From: Hippasteria phrygiana
Taxonomy: Eukaryota > Echinodermata > Asteroidea > Valvatida > Goniasteridae
Assembly (NCBI GenBank): GCA_037893225.1
Contig: JAZGUH010000122.1
Coordinates: forward strand, 992,001 to 1,056,000
Direction: 5' to 3'
Length of the DNA: 64,000 nucleotides
This document shows, piece by piece, positions 22,001-34,455 of this stretch. A program made the translations under genes and the position numbers. The number at the start of each line of letters is the position of its first letter. Positions within the stretch are counted from its first letter, which is position 1. Under the pieces are notes generated by a model. It did no database searches. It was not told where the DNA came from and worked only from the letters and a program-made list of their open reading frames with translations.

Positions 22001-25000
22001 TTAAGCGGCTAATTGGAGCAGAAGCCATTCTTGAAATAGGCCCTTGCTGAAATTAAGTGTGCCCAGGAAGGTGGGAATTATGAATATGAAAGAAAAATAT
22101 GAATATTCCAAAACATGTGCGGTACACTTTCTTTCAAAGACGGCATTTCACCCGAACTTCAAATACCGCATTTTCAAATATTCTGGAAAATGGTCCGTCT
22201 TTAAGCGGCCAATTGGAGCAGAAGCCATTCTTGGAATAGGCCCTTGCTGAAATTAAGTGTGCCCAGGAAGGTGGGAATTATGAATATGAAAGAAAAATAT
22301 GAATTTTCCAAAACATGTGCGGTACACTTTCTCTCAAAGACGGTATTCCAAATACCGCATTTCCAAATTCTCTTAAAAATGGTCCGTCTTTAAGCGGCTA
22401 ATTGGAGCAGAAGCCATTCTTGGAATAGGCCCTTGCTGAAATTAAGTGTGCCCAGGAGGGTGGGAATTATGAATATGAAAGAAAAATATGAATATTCCAA
22501 AACATGTGCGGTACACTTTCTCTCAAAGACGGCATTCCACCCGAAACTCTTAATAACGCATTTTCAAATGTTCTGAAAAATGGTCCGCCTTTAAGCGGCT
22601 AATTGGAGCAGAAGCCATTCTTGGAATAGGCCCTTGCTGAAATTAAGTGTGCCCAGGAAGGTGGGAATTATGAATATGAAAGATAAATATGAATTTTCCA
22701 AAACATGTGCGGTACACTTTCTCTCAAAGACGGCATTCCACCCGAACTACAATACCGCATTTCCAAATTTTCTTTAAAATGGTCCGTCTTTAAGCGGCTA
22801 ATTGGAGCAGAAGCCATTCTTGGAATAGGCCCTTGCTGAAATTAAGTGTGCCCAGGAAGGTGGGAATTAGGAATATGAAAGAAAAATATGAATTTTCCAA
22901 AACGTGTGCGGTACACTTTCTTTCAAAGACGGAATTTCACCCGAACTCCAAATACCGCATTTTCAAATATTCTGGAAAATGGTCCGCCTTTAAGCGGCTA
23001 TTTGAAGCAGAAGCCATTCTTGGAATAGGCCCTTGCTGAAATTAAGTGTGCCCAGGAAGGTGGGAATTATGAATATGAAAGAAAAATATGAATATTCCAA
23101 AACATGTGCGGTACACTTTCTCTCAAAAACGGTATTCCAAATACCGCATTTCCAAATTCTCTTAAAAATTTTCCGTCTTTAAGCGGCTAATTGGAGCAGA
23201 AGCCATTCTTGGAATAGGCCCTTGCTGAAATTAAGTGTGCCCAGGAAGGTGGGAATTATGAATATGAAAGAAAAATATGAATATTCCAAAACATGTGCGG
23301 TACACTTTCTTTCAAAGACGGCATTCCACCCGAAACTCTTAATAACGCATTTTCAAATGTTCTGAAAATGGTCCGCCTTTAAGCGGCTAATTGGAGCAGA
23401 AGCCATTCTTGGAATAGGCCCTTGCTGAAATTAAATGTGCCCAGGAAGGTGGGAATTATGAATATGAAAGAAAAATATGAATATTCCAAAACATGTGCGG
23501 TACACTTTCTCTCAAAAACGGTATTCCAAATACCGCATTTCCAAATTCTCTTAAAAATTGTCCGTCTTTAAGCGGCTAATTGGAGCAGAAGCCATTCTTG
23601 GAATAGGCCCTTGCTGAAATTAAGTGTGCCCAGGAAGGTGGGAATTATGAATATGAAAGAAAAATATGAATATTCCAAAACATGTGCGGTACACTTTCTT
23701 TCAAAGACGGCATTCCACCCGAAACTCTTAATAACGCATTTTCAAATGTTCTGAAAATGGTCCGCCTTTAAGCGGCTAATTGGAGCAGAAGCCATTCTTG
23801 GAATAGGCCCTTGCTGAAATTAAGTGTGCCCAGGAAGGTGGGAATTATGAATATGAAAGAAAAATATCAATTTTCCAAAACATGTGCGGTACACTTTCTC
23901 TCAAAGACGGCATTCCACCCGAACTACAATACCGCATTTCCAAATTTTCTTAAAAATGGTCCGTCTTTAAGCGGCTAATTGGAGCAGAAGCCATTCTTGG
24001 AATAGGCCCTTGCTGAAATTAAGTGTGCCCAGGAAGGTGGGAATTATGAATATGAAAGAAAAATATGAATATTCCAAAACATGTGCGGTACACTTTCTTT
24101 CAAAGACGGCATTTCACCCGAACTCCAAATACCGCATTTTCAAATATTCTGGAAAATGGTCCGTCTTTAAGCGGCCAATTGGAGCAGAAGCCATTCTTGG
24201 AATAGGCCCTTGCTGAAATTAAGTGTGCCCAGGAAGGTGGGAATTATGAATATGAAAGAAAAATATGAATTTTCCAAAACATGTGCGGTACACTTTTTCT
24301 CAAAGACGGCATTCCACCCGAAACTCTTAATAACGCATTTTCAAATGTTCTGAAAAATGGTCCGCCTTTAAGCGGCTATTTGGAGCAGAAGCCATTCTTG
24401 GAATAGGCCCTTGCTGAAATTAAGTGTGCCCAGGAAGGTGGGAATTATGAATATGAAAGAAAAATATGAATATTCCAAAACATGTGCGGTACACTTTCTC
24501 TCAAAGACGGTATTCCAAATACCGCATTTCCAAATTCTCTTAAAAATGGTCCGTCTTTAAGCGGCTAATTGGAGCAGAAGCCATTCTTGGAATAGGCCCT
24601 TGCTGAAATTAAGTGTGCCCAGGAGGGTGGGAATTATGAATATGAAAGAAAAATATGAATATTCCAAAACATGTGCGGTACACTTTCTCTCAAAGACGGC
24701 ATTCCACCCGAAACTCTTAATAACGCATTTTCAAATGTTCTGAAAAATGGTCCGCCTTTAAGCGGCTAATTGGAGCAGACGCCATTCTTGGAATAGGCCC
24801 TTGCTGAAATTAAGTGTGCCCAGGAAGGTGGGAATTATGAATATGAAAGATAAATATGAATTTTCCAAAACATGTGCGGTACACTTTCTCTCAAAGACGG
24901 CATTCCACCCGAACTACAATACCGCATTTCCAAATTTTCTTTAAAATGGTCCGTCTTTAAGCGGCTAATTGGAGCAGAAGCCATTCTTGAAATAGGCCCT

Positions 25001-26080
25001 TGCTGAAATTAAGTGTGCCCAGGAAGGTGGGAATTATGAATATGAAAGAAAAATATAAATATTCCAAAACATGTGCGGTACACTTTCTTTCAAAGACGGC
25101 ATTTCACCCGAACTCCAAATACCGCATTTTCAAATATTCTGGAAAATGGTCCGTCTTTAAGCGGCCAATTGGAGCAGAAGCCATTCTTGGAATAGGCCCT
25201 TGCTGAAATTAAGTGTGCCCAGGAAGGTGGGAATTATGAATATGAAAGAAAAATATGAATTTTCCAAAACATGTGCGGTACACTTTTTCTCAAAGACGGC
25301 ATTCCACCCGAAACTCTTAATAACGCATTTTCAAATGTTCTGAAAAATGGTCCGCCTTTAAGCGGCTATTTGGAGCAGAAGCCATTCTTGGAATAGGCCC
25401 TTGCTGAAATTAAGTGTGCCCAGGAAGGTGGGAATTATGAATATGAAAGAAAAATATGAATATTCCAAAACATGTGCGGTACACTTTCTCTCAAAGACGG
25501 TATTCCAAATACCGCATTTCCAAATTCTCTTAAAAATGGTCCGTCTTTAAGCGGCTAATTGGAGCAGAAGCCATTCTTGGAATAGGCCCTTGCTGAAATT
25601 AAGTGTGCCCAGGAGGGTGGGAATTATGAATATGAAAGAAAAATATGAATATTCCAAAACATGTGCGGTACACTTTCTCTCAAAGACGGCATTCCACCCG
25701 AAACTCTTAATAACGCATTTTCAAATGTTCTGAAAAATGGTCCGCCTTTAAGCGGCTAATTGGAGCAGAAGCCATTCTTGGAATAGGCCCTTGCTGAAAT
25801 TAAGTGTGCCCAGGAAGGTGGGAATTATGAATATGAAAGATAAATATGAATTTTCCAAAACATGTGCGGTACACTTTCTCTCAAAGACGGCATTCCACCC
25901 GAACTACAATACCGCATTTCCAAATTTTCTTTAAAATGGTCCGTCTTTAAGCGGCTAATTGGAGCAGAAGCCATTCTTGAAATAGGCCCTTGCTGAAATT
26001 AAGTGTGCCCAGGAAGATGGGAATTATGAATATGAAAGAAAAATGTGAATTTTCCAAAACATGTGCGGTACACTTTCTTT
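16006..26080 (+). repeat. right satellite array (51 monomers)
   Basis: Counting the GGTGGGAATTATGAATATG segment gives 51 units between about 16147 and 26015, in the orientation opposite to the left array. The same monomer types appear (189, 198-201 bp), and near-identical blocks recur at 990 bp (for example 21054/22044 and 24010/25000), with other spacings near 600, 1178 and 1577. This shows unequal exchange or amplification of multi-monomer blocks. Internal palindromes include GGTATTCCAAATACC and CCGCCTTTAAGCGG. The 68-codon frames crossing two monomers start at TTG and are by-products of the repeat length. Confidence 0.9.
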
Positions 26081-26461
26081 TAAACAGAAGCTATTGTGCT
26101 GAGCCGAAAGGAATTGATGTAGAGAAGCTTTTGAAATGGGCCCTCGCGAATTGACAAATTATTTCATAAAAAATACACATAAAATAACGTTCAGTATAAT
26201 ATGTACAGCTTTGCCTATACCTATTCTGAAAATACAAGCAAAATTGGTTTGTAATTTCTTGATATTTTTCGAAAATTCGTTGCCTGAATCCAGTGATTTT
26301 ATTAAAAAAAAAAAAATCCTTTTGTCGGATGGATTCTAGTTTTCTATATGCGGCTGCTCTGATCGGGCGAATCGCGGACCCTATTGCGAATCGCGGGCTG
26401 AATCGCGGGCTGAATCGCAGGCTGAATCGCGTGCTGAATCTCGGGCTAGCTTCCGCCAGGT
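26081..26461. repeat. right unique terminal inverted repeat
   Basis: Reverse-complement partner of 7722-8101, ending GCTTCCGCCAGGT. The GCTGAATCGCGG subrepeats (26380-26445) mirror those of the left end. A 13-A run near 26305 is the main length difference. Confidence 0.85.
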
Positions 26462-26469
26462 CGTGTTTT
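26462..26469 (+). repeat. right 8-bp target-site duplication
   Basis: CGTGTTTT, identical to 7714-7721. Confidence 0.9.
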
Positions 26470-26567
26470 CCATGTTCACGAGTTCACAAGTCTGGTAACT
26501 CGTATTCACCAGTGGTGAACTGGAGGCAGGATTTTCTTCCCGAGTGCAACCATCTCGTTAACACGAG

Positions 26568-27104
26568 GGAAAGATTTTACTTCAATACCCCGCACCAAAA
26601 TCGGTCAGGAGCAGCAAATCTTGGAAAATCACCATACACCTGTGTTCAGAATTGTATAAATACTTGGCACAACCTTGAATTTAAAGAATTTTGTTTGGAT
26701 AATTTAGTGCAATAGTGGAAGAAAGTTTGTGTTTTCTGTGATAGTTCTCACCATGTATAGTCACTCAAAATGTTCACATGTTGATTTCTTCCTCATTTTG
26801 GAAAGAGTTCCAAATCCGGCCATCACTTATTTTCCCTTGCGTTAATATGACTTAAAAACTACCAAAAAGTGTAAATCTGATGAAGAAACATGAATTTATT
26901 ACATTAGGAGGGAAACAATTTCAACTTTTTCTTTGAAAATACTTGGACTTTTTCTGTCATGGCCCATAGACTTTGTGCACGAGGTCCAAGTGATAGCCGG
27001 ATATGGAACTCTTTCCGGAGGGTTGGTTATTTTCCAAGATTTTGCTGTTCTTGAGCGATTTTGGTGGGGGGGGGGGGGGGGGGGTATTAAAGTAAAATCT
27101 TTCC
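26568..27104. mobile_element. MITE with GATTTTACTTTAATACCCC ends, copy 1
   Basis: Starts GGAAAGATTTTACTTCAATA and ends with the inverse, TATTAAAGTAAAATCTTTCC. Further in, CCAAAATCGGTCAGGAGCAG on the left pairs imperfectly with CTGTTCTTGAGCGATTTTGG on the right. The C run of the right arm has grown to about 20 bases, read as G on this strand (27065-27084). A shorter, cleaner relative is at 34060-34455. Confidence 0.7.
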
Positions 27105-27187
27105 AGAATGCTTTTGTTATATACCGGGTAGTGTTTATATAGCTTATTGCATGACTTAAAACCACACTTGTAAATTGACTCAATTAA

Positions 27188-27448
27188 CCCCTTGCGTACG
27201 GATGCCACAAATATGCGCAAAAAAAACAGTGCCACCAGGCCGTTTGTGCAGTTTCAATCCATTGTTGGATTAAACAGTGCCACCAGGCCGGATGACACCA
27301 TTGGCCGCTGTTTGTGCAGTTTCAATCCATTGTTAGATTATTGTGTATAGGTTACGCTTGACTGCACAAACACATTGTAGCGGTTCGCTTGGCTGCCAGA
27401 GCCGCGGCGGCACCCTGACGTCTCCCGGAAAATACCGTACTCAAAGGG
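27188..27448. mobile_element. TTAA MITE 'CCCCTTGCGTACGG', copy 1 (261 bp)
   Basis: Ends CCCCTTGCGTACGG and CCGTACTCAAAGGG between TTAA at 27184-27187 and 27449-27452. The interior holds two partial units of a ~64-68-bp repeat (AATCCATTGTTGGATTAAAC type). It lies 165 bp upstream of the POLR2L start codon, so it may be in its promoter or 5' intron. Related elements are at 43998-44270 and 59903-60595. Confidence 0.8.
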
Positions 27449-27603
27449 TTAACAACTCTGCACACCAGTGTTATTTACAATTTACGTAAAACTGAAATGT
27501 TCACATTGTATACAAATACAGGTGCATCAACCCCCAGAACCAATCCTTTTTGAAGAGTAAAGCCACCTTTGTCTTCATAATTCAGCAAGCAAGGTTCTAC
27601 TGA

Positions 27604-29101
<1,498 letters not shown>

Positions 29102-29188
29102 TCCACGCACATGTGCACACGACAGCTTTTCAAAGAAGTTCAGTCAAAACTCAGTAAAGTTTCTGCCGACTGTTTTAAAATGTGTAAA

Positions 29189-30473
29189 CAGGGCTTGAAA
29201 TGAACGACGGCCACGACGGCACGTGGCCAGTGCCGTCGTTGCCTTCTTACTGGCCGAGGTGCCCCACACAAAATCTCCGTCTTCACGGCCAGTTTTGCCT
29301 TGCCCAAAATTTACCTTGGCCGTCGTGCCCTTTTTGCAAAAACACAGCCAATACAAGTACAATCCTTCATATCATTTGTTTTTTCGATGTCATGCCAGCC
29401 CTTCATAAAATCTCGCTGCACAACACGTTGGCGATCGCGCGTACAGAATCACAGTACATGCACACAAACTATTAATCTGGTCCAGTTTCGGAGTGTGCCG
29501 ATACTTCAAGCATCAACACCCCCACCGCAAGATTAAATGTGTGTATTCGTACAATACACAAAGCAGCAGGAGTATGTACATGTACGGCAACGTTTACGTG
29601 CAGTCAACTGACTTTCTTTTTCTCAGTACTTGCACGTGTGCGCCTTACAATACGCATCGATGTTCGTGTACGAGGAAACGCGCTCTTGTAGGCGGCGCTA
29701 TGAAGCACGCCTTCGGCGCGCTACATACAACTTCATGAACTTTGGTCACAACACGCGGTGTTCCGATTGTCAAAAGTTTCGATGAATAATTAGGCCCAAA
29801 AAATCGATAGAGAAAGAAGATTTCTGCACGTTAATTCACAGAACTTGATCTATTTTGTCTGTGTATGCATTTTCCGTGTTCATGAATTTATTTCGAGGTT
29901 GTACCGCTTGTACACCGCAGCGTGTTTCCCCGACATTTCCTGCCGCAACACGAGGTTTCGCCCGCCACACAAAGTGCATCACGCACGCATTACCACCGTA
30001 CGATAAACCATGGAGAAATTTATTTCTCCATGGATAAACGGACAGTGTTGGCCAGTTTCCCATCGTGGTTAGCGTTATGGTTAGCGTTGTGCATAGTGAT
30101 GTGTACGACCTAAATTCTCCATGATTTTTAAGAATTATCGACCGTAAATATTTTTGACATTAATTAAGGCAAGTTTTGATAATTGTTTTGGGCAATTTTT
30201 TGTTATAGCTTTCGTAGCGTAAACGGAAATTCACATATAATTGAATACCCATGTGATCGGAAGCAGTATGTTTTTGGCCTCATAGTCTTACTCTTACTCT
30301 TAGTTAAATACGTTTTGAACGGAAAAAAATCAACAGTGCCGCGCCCTCCGTACCCTTTCTGCAGATATAATTTGGCCTTGGTGCCCTACTTACTGGCCTT
30401 GGTGCCCTCCATAATTTTGCGTTATTCAAGGCCAAAGTGGCCTTGCCCTAAAAATTACCAAATTCAAGGCCTG
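29189..30473. mobile_element. possible hAT-like element (1.3 kb)
   Basis: Starts CAGGGCTTGAAAT and ends ATTCAAGGCCTG. Subterminal GGCC-rich words (ACTGGCC, TTGGCCTTGG) occur in both halves in inverse orientation. No clear target duplication and no transposase frame were seen, so the limits are tentative. Confidence 0.4.
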
Positions 30474-30604
30474 GCGTTAAACTGGAGAGGTGATGTCAGA
30501 TCAAACTTTCACGAAGTGCTTTTGTACATGGTTGTGTATTTCTGGAGAAATGACGCTGGAATTACCCAGAGTATGACTTACAACGTCAGAGGGTTTTCCA
30601 TGGC

Positions 30605-30692
30605 ATAGCCATAACACACAAACAGTAGCCACAACACACAAACAGTAGCCACAACACACAAACAGTAGCCACAACACACAAACAGTAGCCAC
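30605..30692. repeat. 20-bp tandem repeat
   Basis: Four to five copies of CACAACACACAAACAGTAGC, nearly exact. Confidence 0.85.
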
Positions 30693-30916
30693 AATTGTGT
30701 GAAGGCTCGTTATCATACTGCAGTCGGCTTTGGTCAAAGTCCAGCGCCCTCCTTGTGCAGAAGTCTTTCCTCAGTTGGGGACGGCAGGCAAAATCTTAAT
30801 AGTTATAGTGAAGTGTTATTTGACTAATATCTCACCTTCCATACGTTTTGAACTAAATGAATCTTCCACTTTCGACTTGGCATCCTCCAATGTCGATACA
30901 ACACTGGAGACGGTGT

Positions 30917-30944
30917 GACCTCATCGAGAAACTGCTGAACTATG
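30917..30944 (+). pseudogene. 28-nt exact copy of POLR2L exon 2
   Basis: Identical over 28 nt to 29057-29084 of POLR2L exon 2 (DLIEKLLNY codons), but flanked by unrelated sequence on both sides. Too short to be a gene copy. It looks like a templated patch at a break junction. Confidence 0.6.
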
Positions 30945-31112
30945 GGGCTTTCTCAAGGAATTAGTCTATGTCAGACGTCCCTTTGCAACTCTTGATGTGT
31001 TGCGCCAAACGATCAAGGAGGTGTGCAATGACATCAGGGGTGATCCTGCATTCCTTCAGAAGCTTTTGGCCGCAGCACAAGCCTCCCGCCACCATCTCCA
31101 TTGCTGTATTAC
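30942..31112 (+). pseudogene. mariner/IS630-type transposase C-terminal remnant
   Basis: The frame reads LWGFLKELVYVRRPFATLDV, then LRQTIKEVCNDI. This matches the pattern LWGxLKxxVYxxxP-x-LxxLxxxI found at the C-terminus of many mariner/IS630-type DDE transposases. The upstream catalytic part is absent. The 5' boundary is the POLR2L-like patch at 30917-30944, and a hAT-like MITE cuts the 3' side at 31113. Confidence 0.5.
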
Positions 31113-31326
31113 CAGGGCTGTAGTCGAGTCCATCACAAGTCCCTGCAAGTCCATCACAAACCCTCCAGTCCTAATTCCAATCACAAGCTATTCAAATGAG
31201 CTTTGACAAAGGCATTCCTTCGTCATTGTTCATCCAGTCACTTGTGACTGGCTTTATGAAAGGACTTCTGACTGGACTTGTGACTAGACTTGTGAAAGGA
31301 CTTGCAGGGACTCAACTACAGCCCCG
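31113..31326 (+). mobile_element. hAT-like MITE 'CAGGGCTGTAGTCGAG', copy 1
   Basis: Ends CAGGGCTGTAGTCGAGTCC and GGACTCAACTACAGCCCCG. The interior is built from GGACTTGTGA/TCACAAGTCC words. An imperfect flanking duplication is seen (GTATTACC and GTATTGCC). Another copy with a perfect duplication is at 58694-58920, and a split one at 32655-33032. Confidence 0.75.
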
Positions 31327-32654
31327 GTATTGCCATTGGAGGATGCCAACTCGGAAGTGGCAGATTCCGAAAGTTAGCATTTTTTTCGTATAGCATTTAA
31401 ATCTCACCCTCTAGCACAAAGCTGAAGAAATTCGCTCCATACAATTTGTCATGCTTTGTTTTACATGATCTGGAATTTTGGTTTAATTCCATTGGTAAAC
31501 AACACAGTCATTTAGGATCAAAAGTAGGACATGTTTCTTTTGACACGTTGTACCTTTAAACCTTGACAACACGTAGACACCTACATATGATCAGGACAAA
31601 AAAAATTGCCCCCCCCAAAAAATTGCCCCCCCCCCCCCCCCCGGAAGCAGAACTATTTTGTTGGGCCTAATTAAGGATTCTATCCTTACAGGAATAGTGT
31701 AGAATTTCTTTGCTATCTTGGTTAGCACAGAATTACAGGCTGTTGGCACAAAATCCAGCAAGATGGATTCCATAAAAATAGGTCCTGGTATGAACTGGCA
31801 TTACTCGTGAATTGTACTGTACAGTGAAATTAATTTGGTATCGTGTTATTTCAGAATTGAATAAAATATCGCAAAAAAGGTTCTGTCCACGGAAATGAGG
31901 CTTATACAGTTTTTATGCATTGTTTGTAGTCGTACAAGCCCCCCCCCCCCCAAACAATAATAATAAATCCCAAAATGAAAAAAAAAATAGGAAAAGATAT
32001 TCTTTTGTGGTGGTGGGGGGGGGGGGGGGGGTAGACCCCCATCAACCCCCCACCTCTGGATCCACCCCAAAATGCAAAACCCAGAAAAAACCAAACGCCC
32101 AAATCAAAACATCTTTGAATTGGAGACCTTTGAGATGCTAGTGGCAGCAGACATAGCGGCCTTTTCCATTGTGCGCATGCTCAGAACTACCAAAAGTAGA
32201 CGGTGCAGCGTGAATTTAGGTTTCTATGAAATATGGACTCCTTGGTAGTACATGTATTGCGCATGCCTAAGTTGATAATTATCAAACGTATTATGTAACT
32301 CCTAATTATTAGGAGAGTTACCTTTCATGCGTTGTGAGAGTTTTTGAACCCCTTGAGAACGGATGACGGCTGTAGCCGCGGTTTAAAAAACCCCACAAAA
32401 AAACACCTGGCCGGGTGACGTCTACAGTAATACCCGCATTATTCATTCAGTCCATTGTTCGCCTATTGTGTGCGTTACGCTTGGCTGCACAAACCCGTCC
32501 GGCAGTACCAGCGTTCCATATTAAAGGGAAAGGAGTCCGACTTTAATAGGAGTCTGATGTTCATGTACGTGACACCTGCGTCTGCTGCAACTAGACGGGT
32601 TCCCGCCCCCAAATATATTGGGACCGGCAGAAAGCAAAGATCAGGTACATGATT
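31327..32654. other. noncoding stretch with long C/G tracts
   Basis: C tracts at about 31607 and 31627-31642 and a G tract at about 32016-32031. 32341-32505 shares CCCCTTGAGAACGG, CTATTGTGTGCGTTACGCTTGGCTGCACAAAC and similar words with the TTAA MITE family of 27188 and is a decayed copy. No gene. Confidence 0.5.
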
Positions 32655-33032
32655 GTATTCGAGTCCATCACAATTAAGTCCCTGCAAGTCCCATCACAAG
32701 CCCTCCAGTCCGGCCATCCCAATCACTCGCTATTCAAATGAGTTGTTAAAAAAATATAATTTGTTTTTGCTTGTAGGGGCCTACGCCTAAAGTTGCAAAC
32801 CAGAAACCCTACGTGTCTTATTTTGCCTATGGGTAAGAACAAAACAAAGAGGTTAAATGGCGCCACCAATGGTGAGAAGGTGTGTCAGGTGCTTGTAAAA
32901 ACACCTTTCTGGGCAAATTTCAGAACCCCCCCTCCCCCTGCAAAAAATCCTGGATCCGCCCCTGGCATTTCTTTGTCATTGTTCATCCAGTTACTTGTGA
33001 CCGGCTTTATGAAAGGACTTGTGAAAGGACTT
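32655..33032 (+). mobile_element. 'GTCGAGTCC' MITE split by a nested insertion
   Basis: The left part (32655-32740) and right part (32966-33032) match consecutive parts of the MITE at 31113. The ~220 bp between them is foreign. It ends CCTGGATCCGCCCCTG, the complement of a common hAT end (CAGGGGCGGATCCAGG), so a second element inserted into the first. Confidence 0.55.
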
Positions 33033-33506
33033 GCAGGAGAAAGTACGGGTATGACGCTTTTGATTGACCCTCGTGTGCGCAAGCGCTGTAATAACTTCCA
33101 TATGTTATGAGTTTGGTGCTGTTTTCATCATTGTAAATAAGTTTTAATCACATAGAAGATTATTTTGAATGCATACATGGACTGTGATAAGTTTTTTGCA
33201 GCGGTTTAAACAACGTAATGCATTTCTAGTATGTAAATATAAAAATCCTAATTAGCATAATTAGATTTTGCCAGGTTTGTGCTGCCGTACCACCTGCGGT
33301 CCCTAATCGAAATTAGGACGACAATACATTGTAAATGAGCCAGTGTAGCTATGAAATATTGTATGAATCGATTATTAGGATAGTGGCCGGTCACGTGAGA
33401 GGGTTTAACCAATAATATGTAAGAGGAGTCGGATATTTATATGACACCACCGGGAACCAGAACATGCTGTCACCATATCCCTAGCCAGCCCTGATAATGT
33501 CTCCCA

Positions 33507-33635
33507 TTAGCCTTTTAGAGGTATGGCGGACACAATAGGAGGGCGCTATTTGATTTGGGTATAAATACAAAGGTTTTACCCAAATCAAATAGCGCCCTCC
33601 TATTGTGTCCGCCATACCTCTAATTAAAAGGCTAA
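33507..33635. repeat. long near-perfect hairpin (foldback MITE)
   Basis: Arms 33507-33562 and 33577-33635 are inverse copies with one 4-bp difference (AATT extra in the right arm) and a loop of about 14 nt. The stem includes GGCGGACACAATAGGAGGGC. Transcribed in either sense, it gives a ~55-bp hairpin. Confidence 0.9.
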
Positions 33636-33839
33636 CTGACGTCGTCGTCCCAGAACGGCTGCGAGTGAAGGCTAGCTAGCCCAGTGCAAAAAAGTATACT
33701 GCAGCGAGCGCGCGCAGCTACGTTTTGTTTGGGTGTGTCATCGACGCGTCGCGAGTTATAGCGCGGCTGTCATTCATTGCTGATTTCTGCTCACGTTGTC
33801 GAGCTGATTAAGAGAAGTGCTGTCCGACTTTTGCCGTTG
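33636..33839 (+). promoter_or_regulatory. CpG-rich candidate promoter and 5' noncoding exon
   Basis: CpG density is far above the surroundings (GTCGTCGTCC, GCGAGCGCGCGCAGC, CGACGCGTCGCG). A TGACGTC cAMP-response-type word lies at 33637-33643, and CCGTTG is followed by GTAAGT (donor at 33840). No coding frame. The next + strand gene is the tetraspanin, whose start-codon exon has an acceptor at 52351, so this may be its remote first exon. That link is inference only. Confidence 0.4.
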
Positions 33840-34059
33840 GTAAGTAGATCAGAATCAGGTTAATTTGTGACAACTGTGATTTACTATACTTATTACTAGT
33901 CTGATCGCCATCCTCTGACCCTGTGACAATAAAACACCGGGATTTTCTTGTGATTCTCTGTGAGCTTGTCGCCAAGCTCAGCTCAGCTCAGATTACATGT
34001 ATTGTATGTCCATGGAGAAATGTCCATAATGGAGAAAGGAACAACCGACAACGTTACCC

Positions 34060-34455
34060 GGAAAGATTTTACTTTAATACCCCCTACCAAAATCAGTCAG
34101 GAACAGAAAATCTTGGAAAATAACTATCCATCTGTGTTCAGAATTGTATAAACACTTGGCACAACCTTTAAATTTGAGATTTTTGTTGGGAAATTTTCGT
34201 GAAATATAGCCTAGGGGAAGAAAGTTTGTGTTTTCTGTGTTAGATCATGGAGGTATTAAAAGGAAGATGTTCTTGGCACAGTGCACAGTCACAGTGTATG
34301 GTAAACTCAAAGTGTTCACATTCATGTCGATTTCTGCCTTATTTTTTACAGATTTTGCTGACATAAATCTTGAAATAAGTGGTTGTGCCACATGTCACAG
34401 AGGGTTGGTTTTGCTGTTCCTGACTGATTTTGGTAGGGGGTATTAAAGTAAAATC
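34060..34455. mobile_element. MITE with GATTTTACTTTAATACCCCC ends, copy 2
   Basis: Nearly 40 bp of perfect inverted terminal sequence: GATTTTACTTTAATACCCCC then TACCAAAATCAGTCAGGAAC, mirrored at 34416-34455. The interior shares TTCAGAATTGTATAAA and GAAGAAAGTTTGTGTTTTCT with 26568-27104. No coding capacity. Confidence 0.8.

Larger units (their letters stand above)
7722..26461. mobile_element. 18.74-kb foldback-type transposon with satellite-array arms
   Basis: The ends are exact inverted copies starting ACCTGGCGGAAGCTAGCC. An identical 8-mer CGTGTTTT stands immediately outside each end (7714-7721 and 26462-26469), a clean target-site duplication. Each arm consists of about 380 bp of unique terminal sequence and then a tandem array of ~200-bp monomers: 22 in the left arm (8102-12370) and 51 in the right (16006-26080), in opposite orientation. 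The 3.6-kb centre holds a damaged USP-Ulp1 fusion gene. 8-bp duplications are known for hAT, P, KDZ/Zisupton and some MULE elements. Long repetitive inverted arms are known from foldback, Galileo and TU-type elements. I see no transposase, so superfamily placement is open. The element may be non-autonomous or its transposase gene may be lost. Confidence 0.9.

Noticed and set aside
8102..26080. CRISPR-like regular repeats
   Set aside because: Monomers are contiguous with no unique spacers and the DNA is eukaryotic.
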